Below the pieces are notes generated by a model. That model made no database searches, was not told the origin of the DNA, and worked only from the letters and a program-made list of their open reading frames with translations. Below, in pieces: positions 23,947 to 31,242 of a stretch of DNA of 45,148 nucleotides; the first letter of the stretch is position 1; every line of letters starts with the position of its first letter. Source of the stretch: an uncultured Eubacteriales bacterium (GTDB lineage Bacteria > Bacillota > Clostridia > Christensenellales > Aristaeellaceae); assembly GCA_902785105.1 (NCBI GenBank), contig CACZXF010000051.1, forward strand, positions 43,520 through 88,667, read 5' to 3'. The translations under genes were made by a program, and so were the position numbers.

Positions 23947-24312
23947 ATGGCATCATTTGACCGCATAGACCGCATTTCCCAGGAGTGCCACAAGGCCATT
24001 GACGGCATCATCCGGGACGAGCTGAACGATCCCCGTATCGGGGGGACCTGGTCCATCGTGCGCTGCGAGGTGACGCGGGACCTGCGCTACTGCAAGGTGC
24101 GGGTGAGCATACTGGAAAACGAGCGGCGCAAGGACATGATGGCCGCGCTGAAAAAGGCGGCGGGCTTTGTGCGCCGGGAGCTGGGGCGTCGGGTGGACCT
24201 GCGCTATGTGCCGGAGATACAGTTCGAGCTGGACACCAACATCGAATACGCCGCCCACATCAACCAGCTTTTGAAGGAGACCCAGCGCCATGACGAGACG
24301 AGCGACGATTGA
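23947..24312 (+). CDS. rbfA: Ribosome-binding factor A
   Basis: A 30S maturation factor with KH-like fold. 121 residues: RIDRISQECHKAIDGIIRDE, VRCEVTRDLRYCKVRVSI, AAGFVRRELGRRVDLRYVPE, FELDTNIEYAAHINQLL. ATG follows TTTGGAGGAACAAA. The C-terminal coding sequence (GAAGGAGACCCAGCGCCATG and onward) is duplicated just before nrnA, on the other side of a repeat. Confidence 0.96.
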   Translation: MASFDRIDRISQECHKAIDGIIRDELNDPRIGGTWSIVRCEVTRDLRYCKVRVSILENERRKDMMAALKKAAGFVRRELGRRVDLRYVPEIQFELDTNIEYAAHINQLLKETQRHDETSDD

Positions 24313-24346
24313 TGCAATCACCCGTCATCTCATGAACGGCGAGTAA
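24290..24346 (+). pseudogene. Duplicated, truncated nrnA 5' end
   Basis: An ATG inside the rbfA 3' end opens the 18-codon frame MTRRATIDAITRHLMNGE followed by TAA, parallel to the true nrnA start MTRRATIDEMARWLSERD 181 bp downstream. The upstream ~55 bp are nearly identical at the two places. It is a relic of the original rbfA/nrnA overlap, not a functional gene. Confidence 0.75.
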
Positions 24347-24364
24347 CGCAGCGGAAGCAAGCGA

Positions 24365-24441
24365 CCCTGTAGGGGCGGCGTTTCGCCGCCCGCCCTCCGG
24401 GCCTGAGGGTTCGCCGCTTTTCAAAACAATTCCAATTCATT
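24365..24441. repeat. Half core-A repeat with one shell-like end
   Basis: CTGTAGGGGCGGCGTTTCGC and CGCCCGCCCTCC form a single hairpin. ACAATTCCAATTCATTC (24426-24442) resembles the right shell. It lies between the two copies of the rbfA/nrnA junction. Confidence 0.8.
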
Positions 24442-24470
24442 CGACCGGCTTTGGAAGGAGACCCAGCGCC

Positions 24471-25445
24471 ATGACGAGACGAGCGACGATTGACGAAATG
24501 GCCCGCTGGCTCAGCGAACGGGACGATTTCGTGATACTGGGCCACATCTTCCCCGACGGCGACGCGGCGGGGAGCACGCTGGGCCTGTGCCACGCCCTGC
24601 GGGCGGTGGGCAAGCGGGCCGTGGTCTGCCTGCCGGAGGGCGTGCCAAACCTCTACGCCGACCTGCCGGGGGCCGGGGAGATCATCCCCACCGGGGAGAA
24701 GCTGCCCTTTGAACCCAGGACCGCGGTGTCCGTGGACGTGTCCGACCGGCCCCGGCTGGGGGAGGCGGGCATCGCGCTGTTTGAAAGCTGCCCCGACCGA
24801 GTGTGCATCGACCATCACAGCACCAACGAGGGCTTCGGCCAGATGATGCTGCTGGACGGCGAGGCGGCGGCGGTGGCGGAGGTCATCGTGGACGTGATCG
24901 CGGCCATGGGCGTGGCGCTGTCCAGGGACATGGCCCACTGCCTGTTCGTCGCCATCTCCACGGACAGCGGCCATTTCAACTACACCAACACCCGCCCCCA
25001 GACCTTCATCGCCGCGTCGAAGTGCGCGGCGGCGGGGATCGACATCGAGGCCATCACGTCGAAGCTCTACCGCACCCGCACCCGCGCCCGGACGAAGCTG
25101 CTGGGGCTGGTGCTGGCGGGGCTGAACACCTCCGAGGATGGAAAGCTGGCCTGGGCCTTCCTCACCGAGGACATGCTCAGGGAGGCCCACGCGCTCCGGG
25201 AGGACAACGAGGGCGTGGTCAACTATCTCCGGGAGATCGAGGGCGTACAGTTCGCCGTACTGGTGGAGGAGCGGGGGAAGCAGACCAAGCTGTCCATGCG
25301 CTCCACCACGGCCATCGACGTGGCGAAGGAGGTCGCCTGCCCCCTGGGCGGCGGCGGTCACGCCTGCGCCGCCGGGGCGACCGTCGATTTGCCCATGGAG
25401 GAGGCGCTGCAAAGGGCGCTGGCATTGGCGAGGGCCGCGCTATGA
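24471..25445 (+). CDS. nrnA: DHH-family oligoribonuclease / pAp phosphatase NrnA
   Basis: It degrades nano-RNAs and dephosphorylates pAp in the cytoplasm. The 324 residues carry the DHH metal-binding motifs: VILGHIFPDGDAAGSTLGL (about residues 19-37), DRVCIDHHSTNEGFG with the DHH triad (about 111), and STDSGHFNYTNTRPQ. The DHHA1 domain has CPLLGGGGH-type sequence, here CPLGGGGHACAAGATVD. ATG follows GGAAGGAGACCCAGCGCC. Its TGA overlaps an ATG (ATGA at 25442) that opens a bridging frame toward truB. Confidence 0.95.
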   Translation: MTRRATIDEMARWLSERDDFVILGHIFPDGDAAGSTLGLCHALRAVGKRAVVCLPEGVPNLYADLPGAGEIIPTGEKLPFEPRTAVSVDVSDRPRLGEAGIALFESCPDRVCIDHHSTNEGFGQMMLLDGEAAAVAEVIVDVIAAMGVALSRDMAHCLFVAISTDSGHFNYTNTRPQTFIAASKCAAAGIDIEAITSKLYRTRTRARTKLLGLVLAGLNTSEDGKLAWAFLTEDMLREAHALREDNEGVVNYLREIEGVQFAVLVEERGKQTKLSMRSTTAIDVAKEVACPLGGGGHACAAGATVDLPMEEALQRALALARAAL

Positions 25446-25597
25446 ACGGGTTTCTGAACGTCCGCAAGCCCACGGGAGGCGCGTCAGAGCTCCCGCCACA
25501 TTGCCAGGTCTGTAGGGGCGGCGTTGCGCCGCCCGCCCTCCCACGAAGCGCATCGGCTTTGACGACCATAAAAGAGGCACTGGGAGGCGAAGCATGA
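25442..25597 (+). other. Bridging ORF: duplicated truB 5' end fused to a repeat
   Basis: A 51-codon frame that begins MNGFLNVRKPTGGASE, a diverged copy of the truB N-terminus (MNGFLNVYKPTGRTSS). It runs through a core-A hairpin (CRGGVAPPALPRSAS) and ends in TGA overlapping the truB ATG. It starts as ATGA with the nrnA stop and ends as ATGA with the truB start, so ribosomes could be handed from nrnA to truB. The peptide itself is unlikely to be functional. Confidence 0.6.
25509..25545. repeat. Half core-A repeat
   Basis: TCTGTAGGGGCGGCGTTGCG with CGCCGCCCGCCCTCC forms one core-A hairpin. It lies between the duplicated truB start and the true truB start. Confidence 0.85.
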
Positions 25598-26487
25598 ACG
25601 GGTTTCTGAATGTGTACAAGCCCACGGGGCGCACGTCCTCGGACCTGGTGGTGTTCGTCCGAAAGCGGCTCCCGCGGGGGACGTCCGTCGGCCACGGCGG
25701 GACGCTGGACCCGGAGGCCTCCGGAGTGCTGCCGGTCTGCGTCGGCTCGGCCACCCGGCTGTTTGACTACATCATCGACAAGCAAAAGACCTATGTCGCG
25801 CGGCTCAAGCTGGGTGTCGTGACGGACACTCAGGACGCCACGGGGCAGGTGGTCGAGACCAACCCCGTCAACGTCGGCCCGGAGGCTGTCAAAGCCGCCC
25901 TCCCCCACTTCATCGGCGACATCGAGCAGGTCCCGCCCATGTATTCCGCATTGAAGCGGGACGGCCAGCGGCTCTACAAGCTGGCGCGCAAGGGCGAGAC
26001 CATTGAGCTTGAGCCGAGAAAATGCCGGGTGGACGACATCGAATATCTGGGCACGGAGGATGAAAACGTCCACCTGCTGAAAATCGACTGCGGCAAGGGC
26101 GTCTATATCCGAACCCTCTGTCACGACATTGGCCGCGCTCTGGGCTGCGGCGGCCACATGGCGACGCTGGAGCGCACCGCGGCGGGCATCTTCAAAATTG
26201 AGGACGCCCTGCCCCCGGAGGCCATCGACGCGCTGGCGCGGGAAGGCAGACTGGAAACCGCCCTGCTGCCTCTGGACGCGCCGCTACAGCATCTGCCCGC
26301 CGTGCGGGTGAGTGAGAAGTTCCGCCACGCGGTCATCAATGGCAATCCGTTGAAGGCAAGATGGCTGGACAGTCCCGCCCCACAGGCGGAGGCCGTGCGG
26401 GTGTACCTGGGCGAAGCCTTTGCCGGCATCGGCCAGCCCCAGGCGGACGGCAGCGTGAAATTCAAGGCGATGCTTTATCAGGGATAA
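25594..26487 (+). CDS. truB: tRNA pseudouridine(55) synthase
   Basis: It makes Psi55 in the T-loop of tRNAs. 297 residues. The catalytic Asp is in GHGGTLDPEASGVLPVC (about residues 34-50). Also seen are KTYVARLKLGVVTDTQDATG and MYSALKRDGQRLYKLARKG, plus IDCGKGVYIRTLCHDIGRAL, all typical. Start ATG follows GGGAGGCGAAGC. Operon order nrnA-truB-ribF is standard for Firmicutes. Confidence 0.97.
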   Translation: MNGFLNVYKPTGRTSSDLVVFVRKRLPRGTSVGHGGTLDPEASGVLPVCVGSATRLFDYIIDKQKTYVARLKLGVVTDTQDATGQVVETNPVNVGPEAVKAALPHFIGDIEQVPPMYSALKRDGQRLYKLARKGETIELEPRKCRVDDIEYLGTEDENVHLLKIDCGKGVYIRTLCHDIGRALGCGGHMATLERTAAGIFKIEDALPPEAIDALAREGRLETALLPLDAPLQHLPAVRVSEKFRHAVINGNPLKARWLDSPAPQAEAVRVYLGEAFAGIGQPQADGSVKFKAMLYQG

Positions 26488-26564
26488 TTTGAAACATAGA
26501 CCATCGTAGGAACGATAGCCAGACATTGTTTATTTTCAATTCCAAAAGACCGGGAGAGACGATC

Positions 26565-27131
26565 ATGAAAATCATTTACGACGAGATTTCCTTCCTGGAG
26601 GAGGCCAGCGTGGCAGCGCTGGGGATGTTTGACGGCGTGCACATCGGCCATCAGGAGCTGATCCGCAACGCGGTGATACTGGCCCGCTCGCTGAACGCCC
26701 GCAGCGTGGTCTGCACCTTCGACCGGCACCCGCTGACGGTGCTGCGGCCCGAACGCGCGCCGAAGCCCATACTGACCCTCCAGCAGAACCTGCTGAAATT
26801 CGAGCGGCTGGGGGCGGACTACGCGCTGGTGAAGCCGTTCACCAAGGAGTTTGCCGACACGGAGCCGGAGGACTACATCAAACAGCTCGTAGAGAAGATG
26901 CGCGTCAAGGCCATCGTCGTGGGCGAAAACTACACCTTCGGCGCGGGCGGCAAGGGCGACGCGGCGCTGATCCGCAAAATGGCGGGCGAGCTGGGCTTCC
27001 GGGCGCTGGTTGTGGCCCCGGTGATGGACGGCAGCGTCGTGGCGTCCTCCACCTATGTCCGGGCCTTGCAGGCGGCGGGTGAGACGGCCCACGTTCATCG
27101 CCTGCTGGACATCCCGACGAAGCGGGGGTAA
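26565..27131 (+). CDS. ribF: RibF-like FAD synthetase domain protein, lacking the riboflavin kinase domain
   Basis: Only the FMN adenylyltransferase module of bifunctional RibF is present: 188 residues against about 300 usually. Nucleotidyltransferase motifs are LGMFDGVHIGHQELI (HxGH), CTFDRHPLTVL, VGENYTFGAGGKGD and VASSTYVRALQAAGE (the ISSTxIR-type motif). The protein stops at DIPTKRG soon after, where the flavokinase domain would begin. It could make FAD from FMN. Riboflavin phosphorylation would then need another enzyme. ATG 26565 follows CGGGAGAGACGATC. No frameshifted kinase remnant is visible downstream because the next gene starts 3 bp later. Confidence 0.85.
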   Translation: MKIIYDEISFLEEASVAALGMFDGVHIGHQELIRNAVILARSLNARSVVCTFDRHPLTVLRPERAPKPILTLQQNLLKFERLGADYALVKPFTKEFADTEPEDYIKQLVEKMRVKAIVVGENYTFGAGGKGDAALIRKMAGELGFRALVVAPVMDGSVVASSTYVRALQAAGETAHVHRLLDIPTKRG

Positions 27132-27133
27132 GC

Positions 27134-27769
27134 ATGGACTGGCACTGGGTGGACATGGAGCACAGCCCCCGAAAGGCTCATTTCGACTACTTCCGGAGCC
27201 TGCAAAACCCAATGGTGGGCGTGACCGTCGATGTGGACGTGACGAAGCTGGTTCAGCGTTGTAATTCGGAGGGCGTGTCCTTCTACCTCGCCTTCATGCA
27301 CACCGCCGCACTGGCGGCCAACGGTGTGCCGGAGCTTCGACGGCGGATACGTGATGGAAAAGTGGTGGAATACGACATCTGCGGCACCTCCCACGTGGAA
27401 CCCCTGCCCGACGGCAGCTATGCCTATTGCACGCTCTGGCACGACAGGGATTGGAATGAATACTTTCCCTACGCGGAGGGAGCGCGTAAAAAATGCCGGG
27501 AGCATCCCTCCATCGACGAGGATGAGGACGTAGAGGGGCTGTATTTCGTCACCTGCGTGCCCTGGCTCCACTATTCCCAGCTCATACAGCCCACCGCCGG
27601 AGGCGATGAGACCAACCCCCGCATCTCATGGGGCCGCTATGAAGCGGACTGGCGGGGGCGGCTGATGCTGCCCGTGACGCTGCTGTGTCATCACGCGCTG
27701 GTGGACGGGATACACATTGCGCAATTCTACGAGGCTTTGAACGAACGACTGCTACACGGAGGCGAATGA
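27134..27769 (+). CDS. Chloramphenicol acetyltransferase (CAT)-family acyltransferase
   Basis: A 211-residue homolog of trimeric type A CAT enzymes, which acetylate chloramphenicol from acetyl-CoA. The catalytic motif HHALVDGIHIAQF is intact (about residue 188), and the family blocks NPMVGVTVDVDVT, SFYLAFMHTAALAANGVPEL and NPRISWGRYEADWRGRLMLP are present. Many chromosomal CAT-like proteins do not confer resistance, so the substrate should be left open. It begins 3 bp after ribF and ends next to the following start, so it is part of the same operon. Confidence 0.85.
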   Translation: MDWHWVDMEHSPRKAHFDYFRSLQNPMVGVTVDVDVTKLVQRCNSEGVSFYLAFMHTAALAANGVPELRRRIRDGKVVEYDICGTSHVEPLPDGSYAYCTLWHDRDWNEYFPYAEGARKKCREHPSIDEDEDVEGLYFVTCVPWLHYSQLIQPTAGGDETNPRISWGRYEADWRGRLMLPVTLLCHHALVDGIHIAQFYEALNERLLHGGE

Positions 27770-27771
27770 GC

Positions 27772-28542
27772 ATGAAGCGGATAATTGCGGCGGCACTGGC
27801 CGTGCTGATGGTACTGACACTGACTGCGGCGGGACTGGCGGAGGAGACGGACATGGCAGAGCTTCGGGACCTGCGCAAGAGCTCGGAGGACGCCATCCCC
27901 GAGATCAAGGCCCCCAAGCCCTCCGAGACCCCGGAGCCGGGGGAGCCCACGCCCTCGCCCACGCCGGACATGACGGTCTACGAGACGCTGCAAAAGGGCA
28001 TGAACAGCGACGCTGTGCGGCGGCTCCAGGCACAGCTCGCGGCGCTGGGGTATCTCCAGGGCAGCGCGGACGGCGTCTACGGCGGCAAGACTGAGGCGGC
28101 GGTGCAGGCCTTCCAGCAGGCGTCGGGCCTGCCGGTCACCGGCATCGCGGACAGCGAGACCCAGCGGAAGCTCTACGCCGCCAAGGCCCAGGCGATGGTG
28201 TTTGTCAGCTACGACCCGCTGAAATACGACGCCACACAGCCCGACGGCAGCCAGTTCGAGGGCACGCGGGTGGAGTTCACCGGCTATGTCATGCAGGTGC
28301 TGATCGACGACACCTATGCCGAATCTGCCGGGAACTACACCGTCATGCGCGTGGCCACTAAGGGCAAGTGCTACGACGTGGTGTACGTCTACGGCTTCCG
28401 CAGCGCGGAGGCGACGCCCATCCGCGAGGGCAACACCGTGCGCGTGCAGGGCATCACCCGGAGCCACATCATCTATCAGAACGTCAAGGGCGGCTATGTC
28501 GATCTGCCCCGGGTGGAGGCGGAGAGCATTACGGTGGGATAA
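27772..28542 (+). CDS. Secreted peptidoglycan-binding protein with C-terminal OB-like domain
   Basis: 256 residues from ATG 27772 (after GGAGGCGAATGAGC). Signal peptide residues 1-24 (MKRIIAAALAVLMVLTLTAA). A Pro/Glu-rich linker (about 45-66, PKPSETPEPGEPTPSPTP). A PG_binding_1 domain at about 68-132 (LQKGMNSDAVRRLQAQLAAL, DGVYGGKTEAAVQAFQQASG). The last ~110 residues (VEFTGYVMQVLID, KGKCYDVVYVYG, REGNTVRVQGITRSH) read like an OB-fold beta-barrel; this is inference. It likely sits in the wall. The TAA stop lies within the shell of the next repeat. Confidence 0.82.
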   Translation: MKRIIAAALAVLMVLTLTAAGLAEETDMAELRDLRKSSEDAIPEIKAPKPSETPEPGEPTPSPTPDMTVYETLQKGMNSDAVRRLQAQLAALGYLQGSADGVYGGKTEAAVQAFQQASGLPVTGIADSETQRKLYAAKAQAMVFVSYDPLKYDATQPDGSQFEGTRVEFTGYVMQVLIDDTYAESAGNYTVMRVATKGKCYDVVYVYGFRSAEATPIREGNTVRVQGITRSHIIYQNVKGGYVDLPRVEAESITVG

Positions 28543-28656
28543 ACAGGGATTTATCGGGGAGATGCACACGTTCCTGTAGGGGCGGCGTTGCGCCGCCCGC
28601 CGGGTAGGACGTGTCGTCTCGCTGGGGGCGGGCGCCGAAACGGCGCCCCTACCCCT
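28539..28656. repeat. Core-A repeat with left shell
   Basis: ATAAACAGGGATTTATCGGG starts at 28539 and supplies the TAA of the preceding gene. Both core-A hairpins follow, ending GGCGCCCCTACC. The right shell is absent. Confidence 0.9.
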
Positions 28657-28688
28657 CCGAAGCATACGATGTTTCGGAGGGATGTTTT

Positions 28689-28865
28689 ATGGGGTATTAC
28701 TGCGCGCCGCGCCGGCGGGGGCCCAACGGGACGAAGGTGGCGGGAATCGTCATGATGATCGCCGGGGCGCTGATGCTGCTGATTTTTGTGCCGCGGTGGG
28801 TGTGGACCGTGGCGCTGTCCATCGTGCTGATCAGCGTAGGGTTTCTGCTGTGGCGGTTTTCGTAA
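28689..28865 (+). CDS. Small membrane protein, 58 residues
   Basis: ATG 28689 follows TTTCGGAGGGATGTTTT, a good ribosome binding site. The product MGYYCAPRRRGPNGTKVAGI has a short basic N-terminus and then two hydrophobic segments (about residues 17-35 and 38-56, IVMMIAGALMLLIFVP and VALSIVLISVGFLLW). I do not recognise a family. It is the last plus-strand gene before the convergent terminator. Confidence 0.7.
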   Translation: MGYYCAPRRRGPNGTKVAGIVMMIAGALMLLIFVPRWVWTVALSIVLISVGFLLWRFS

Positions 28866-28867
28866 AT

Positions 28868-28924
28868 GAAAAAACCCGGCGTCATCACCCCTGTTTTGAA
28901 GGGGAATGATTGCCGGGATTTTTT
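28868..28924. terminator. Bidirectional terminator between converging blocks
   Basis: An outer stem CCCGGC/GCCGGG and an inner CACCCCT/AGGGG stem are flanked by AAAAAA on the left and TTTTTT on the right, so the structure terminates transcription from both strands: the plus-strand operon and rpmB. Confidence 0.85.
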
Positions 28925-28938
28925 CTAAGCATAAAGCA

Positions 28939-29130
28939 TTACAGTGCGCGCTCAACCTTTTTGCTGCGCAGGCAGCGGGTGCACACCGACATGCGCTTCG
29001 GAACGCCATTGATCAGCACGCGAACCTTCTGCGTGTTCGGAGCCCAGGTCCGGCGCGTCTTGCGGTTGGAATGGCTGACATTGTTGCCGTAAACCACGCC
29101 CTTGCCGCAGATTTCACAAAACTTACCCAT
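28939..29130 (-). CDS. rpmB: 50S ribosomal protein L28
   Basis: 63 residues, [20 protein letters not shown] then [18 protein letters not shown], the standard L28 sequence. The Cys pairs CEIC and CTRC indicate the zinc-binding (C+) form. A very strong AAGGAGGTG site precedes the ATG. It has its own promoter at 29178-29206 and the bidirectional terminator after it. Confidence 0.98.
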   Translation of the reverse strand: MGKFCEICGKGVVYGNNVSHSNRKTRRTWAPNTQKVRVLINGVPKRMSVCTRCLRSKKVERAL

Positions 29131-29177
29131 ACTCTATCACACCTCCTTCAAGGCTATGTTTACATCAAAACATTAAA

Positions 29178-29206
29178 ATTATAGCATTGATTGTATGAAA
29201 ACACAA
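29178..29206 (-). promoter_or_regulatory. Promoter of rpmB
   Basis: On the minus strand TTGTGT (29206-29201) and TATAAT (29183-29178) with a 17-bp spacer, about 48 bp upstream of the rpmB start. Confidence 0.75.
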
Positions 29207-29264
29207 TAGGGCGACGTGTAAAAGTTGTGGGAAAACAATTGGACGGAAAACTGGGTAATTCGTT

Positions 29265-29414
29265 GATAAATGGGGATTTGTCGGGGAGTTATCCGCTCTC
29301 CTGTAGGGGCGGCGTTGCGCCGCCCGCCCGATAGAACGCGACATTTCGCAGGGGGCGGGCGCCGAAACGGCGCCCCTACAGGGATAGTTCGACTCCTTGA
29401 CAACTTCCAATTTC
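29265..29414. repeat. Core-A repeat with both shell ends
   Basis: Left shell ATAAATGGGGATTTGTCGGG, both core-A hairpins and right shell CTTGACAACTTCCAATTTCC. It fills the gap between rpmB and the rpe stop codon. Confidence 0.9.
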
Positions 29415-29416
29415 CC

Positions 29417-30079
29417 TTATTTCCCGATCTCCGCATACTCCGCCCGAATGGTGTCGATGAACGCCTTGGCGTCCGGGGCGCCGTAGAGGGCGCTGCCGGC
29501 GACGAGCATGGTGGCGCCGGCCTTCATCAGCATGGGCGCGGTCTGGGTGTTGACGCCGCCGTCCACCTCGATGATGGCGTCCTTCCCCGCCTCATCCAGC
29601 ATGCGGCGAATGGCGGCGATCTTCTCCACGCAGGCGGGAATCAGCTTCTGGCCACCGAAGCCGGGGTTGACGGTCATCACCAGCGCCAGGTCGAAGTCGC
29701 CCAGCACATAGCGCAGACACTCCGGGGATGTGGCCGGATTCAGCGCCACGCCGGCCTTGCAGCCCGCGGCGCGGATCTGCTGGAGGGCCCGGTGCAGGTG
29801 GTTGGTGGCCTCGGCGTGGACGGTGATGTACTCACAGCCCGCCTTGGCGAATGCCTCGATGTACTTCTCGGGGTTCACGATCATCAGGTGGGCATCCACC
29901 GGCAGACCGCAGGTGGCGGCGCGCTCGGCCACGCCCTGGCCGAAGGAGATGTTCGGCACAAAGCTGCCGTCCATCACGTCGTAGTGCAGCACGTCCACGC
30001 CGGCCTCGGCCATGCGGCGAATCTCCTCGCCCAGCTTCAAATAGTCCGCCGCCAGCAGCGACGGGGCGATCTTGAGCAT
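29417..30079 (-). CDS. rpe: Ribulose-phosphate 3-epimerase
   Basis: Pentose phosphate pathway enzyme interconverting ribulose-5-P and xylulose-5-P. 220 residues, TIM barrel. Motifs: PSLLAADYLKLGEEI, LHYDVMDGSFVPNISFG (catalytic Asp, metal), VDAHLMIVNPEKY, VMTVNPGFGGQK and EVDGGVNTQTAP (second catalytic Asp). It follows rsgA as in many Firmicutes. The usual thiamine pyrophosphokinase neighbour is absent. A D/A repeat separates it from rsgA. Confidence 0.97.
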   Translation of the reverse strand: MLKIAPSLLAADYLKLGEEIRRMAEAGVDVLHYDVMDGSFVPNISFGQGVAERAATCGLPVDAHLMIVNPEKYIEAFAKAGCEYITVHAEATNHLHRALQQIRAAGCKAGVALNPATSPECLRYVLGDFDLALVMTVNPGFGGQKLIPACVEKIAAIRRMLDEAGKDAIIEVDGGVNTQTAPMLMKAGATMLVAGSALYGAPDAKAFIDTIRAEYAEIGK

Positions 30080-30097
30080 GATAGTTCCTCCTTTTTG

Positions 30098-30290
30098 TAG
30101 TGGGAAGTGGGGAGTTGGGAGTGGGAAGTTGTGGCACGTTCACCTTACATTATACCGTGGTGCCGATGCCGCGGGGGGCGGGCGGCGAAACGCCGCCCCT
30201 ACAGGGATTGTACGGACTTGAAGCTCCTGCTCCTTATGAGGCTAACTTCAACTTCCCACTCCCCACTTCCAACTCCCAACTTTTAATTGT
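30098..30290. repeat. Core-D arms enclosing a half core-A
   Basis: GTGGGAAGTGGGGAGTTGGG (from about 30099) and CTTCCCACTCCCCACTTCCA (about 30250) are inverted core-D arms. Between them lies a half core-A (GGCGGCGAAACGCCGCCCCT at about 30182-30201). This is a nested or composite element. Confidence 0.85.
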
Positions 30291-31158
30291 AGCGTTCCTT
30301 CCATCGCTGCCGCATGTCCTGCAAAATCTCCACGTATCTGCCGTGACGGTCGGGGTCGATGGTTCCGGCCTCTACGGCGTCGCGGACGGCGCATTTCGGC
30401 TCGGAGGCGTGATAGCACGGCTGGAAGAAGCAGTTGCCCTCGAAGGGGATGAACTCGGGGTAGCTGTCCTTGATCTCCACGGGGTCGAAAACGTCGGTCT
30501 CCAGCAGGCTGAAGCCGGGGGTGTCCAGCACCATGCCGCCGCCCTCCACGGGGATGAGCTGGCAGGAGCGGGTGGTGTTCTTGCCCCGGTCGATCTTGCG
30601 GGAGAGGTCGCCGGTCTCCAGGTCGAGGCCGTAGAGGGCGTTGATGAGGGTGGACTTGCCCGCGCCGGACTGTCCCGCCAAGGCGCAGACACGGCCCCTG
30701 AGGGCGGCTTTCAGCGCCTCTATGCCCTCGCCGGTTTTGGAGGACACCCGCATGGGGGAACACGACGCGCCGCGATACTGGTTCAGTATGTCGGCGGCAA
30801 AGCCCTCGTCCAGGTCGCACTTGGAGATGACCAGCATCACGTCCACATGGCTCCGCCGGGCGTTGATCATCAGCCGGTCCACCATCTGAAGGTCCGGCAG
30901 CGGAGCCGCCGCCGCGGCGACGATGACCACCACGTCGATGTTCGCCACCGGGGGCCGCACCAGCTCGTTCTTCCGGGGGAGGATGGAGAGAATCCAGCCG
31001 TCCTCCTCTCCCTCGCCGGGGCTGATCTCCACACGGTCGCCCACCTTCGGCTTCCGGTCCCGCCGCAGCTTCCGCTGGGCCCGCACCTGATGCACCTCGC
31101 CCGCTTCGTCCAAAGCGTAGTAAAAGCCGCCGATGCCGCGGAGTATGATGGACTGCAT
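30283..31158 (-). CDS. rsgA: Ribosome small-subunit-dependent GTPase RsgA
   Basis: Circularly permuted GTPase that assists late 30S assembly. 291 residues: an N-terminal OB fold (GGFYYALDEAGEVHQVRAQR), G4 MLVISKCDL, the P-loop GQSGAGKSTLINALYG (about residue 165), G3 LDTPGFSLLE, and the C-terminal zinc knuckle CFFQPCYHASEPKC. The order G4-G5-G1-G3 confirms the permutation. Start ATG follows GAAGGGAGCTTTCA. It is downstream of prkC, as in Bacillus. Confidence 0.97.
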   Translation of the reverse strand: MQSIILRGIGGFYYALDEAGEVHQVRAQRKLRRDRKPKVGDRVEISPGEGEEDGWILSILPRKNELVRPPVANIDVVVIVAAAAAPLPDLQMVDRLMINARRSHVDVMLVISKCDLDEGFAADILNQYRGASCSPMRVSSKTGEGIEALKAALRGRVCALAGQSGAGKSTLINALYGLDLETGDLSRKIDRGKNTTRSCQLIPVEGGGMVLDTPGFSLLETDVFDPVEIKDSYPEFIPFEGNCFFQPCYHASEPKCAVRDAVEAGTIDPDRHGRYVEILQDMRQRWKERYN

Positions 31159-31189
31159 TGAAAGCTCCCTTCGTGGTTGTTGCGGGGTG

Positions 31190-31242
31190 GGGGAATTGAA
31201 AATTGGGGTTACCGGCTGGGCACTTAATTCTCAATTTTTCCC
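31190..31242. repeat. Short core-D-like inverted repeat
   Basis: GGGGGAATTGAAAATTGGGG and TTAATTCTCAATTTTTCCCC form an inverted pair around a short loop between prkC and rsgA. Confidence 0.7.

Noticed and set aside
27134-27769. Recent horizontally acquired chloramphenicol resistance gene
   Set aside because: Spacing, GC content and operon position match the neighbours, and no mobile element flanks it.
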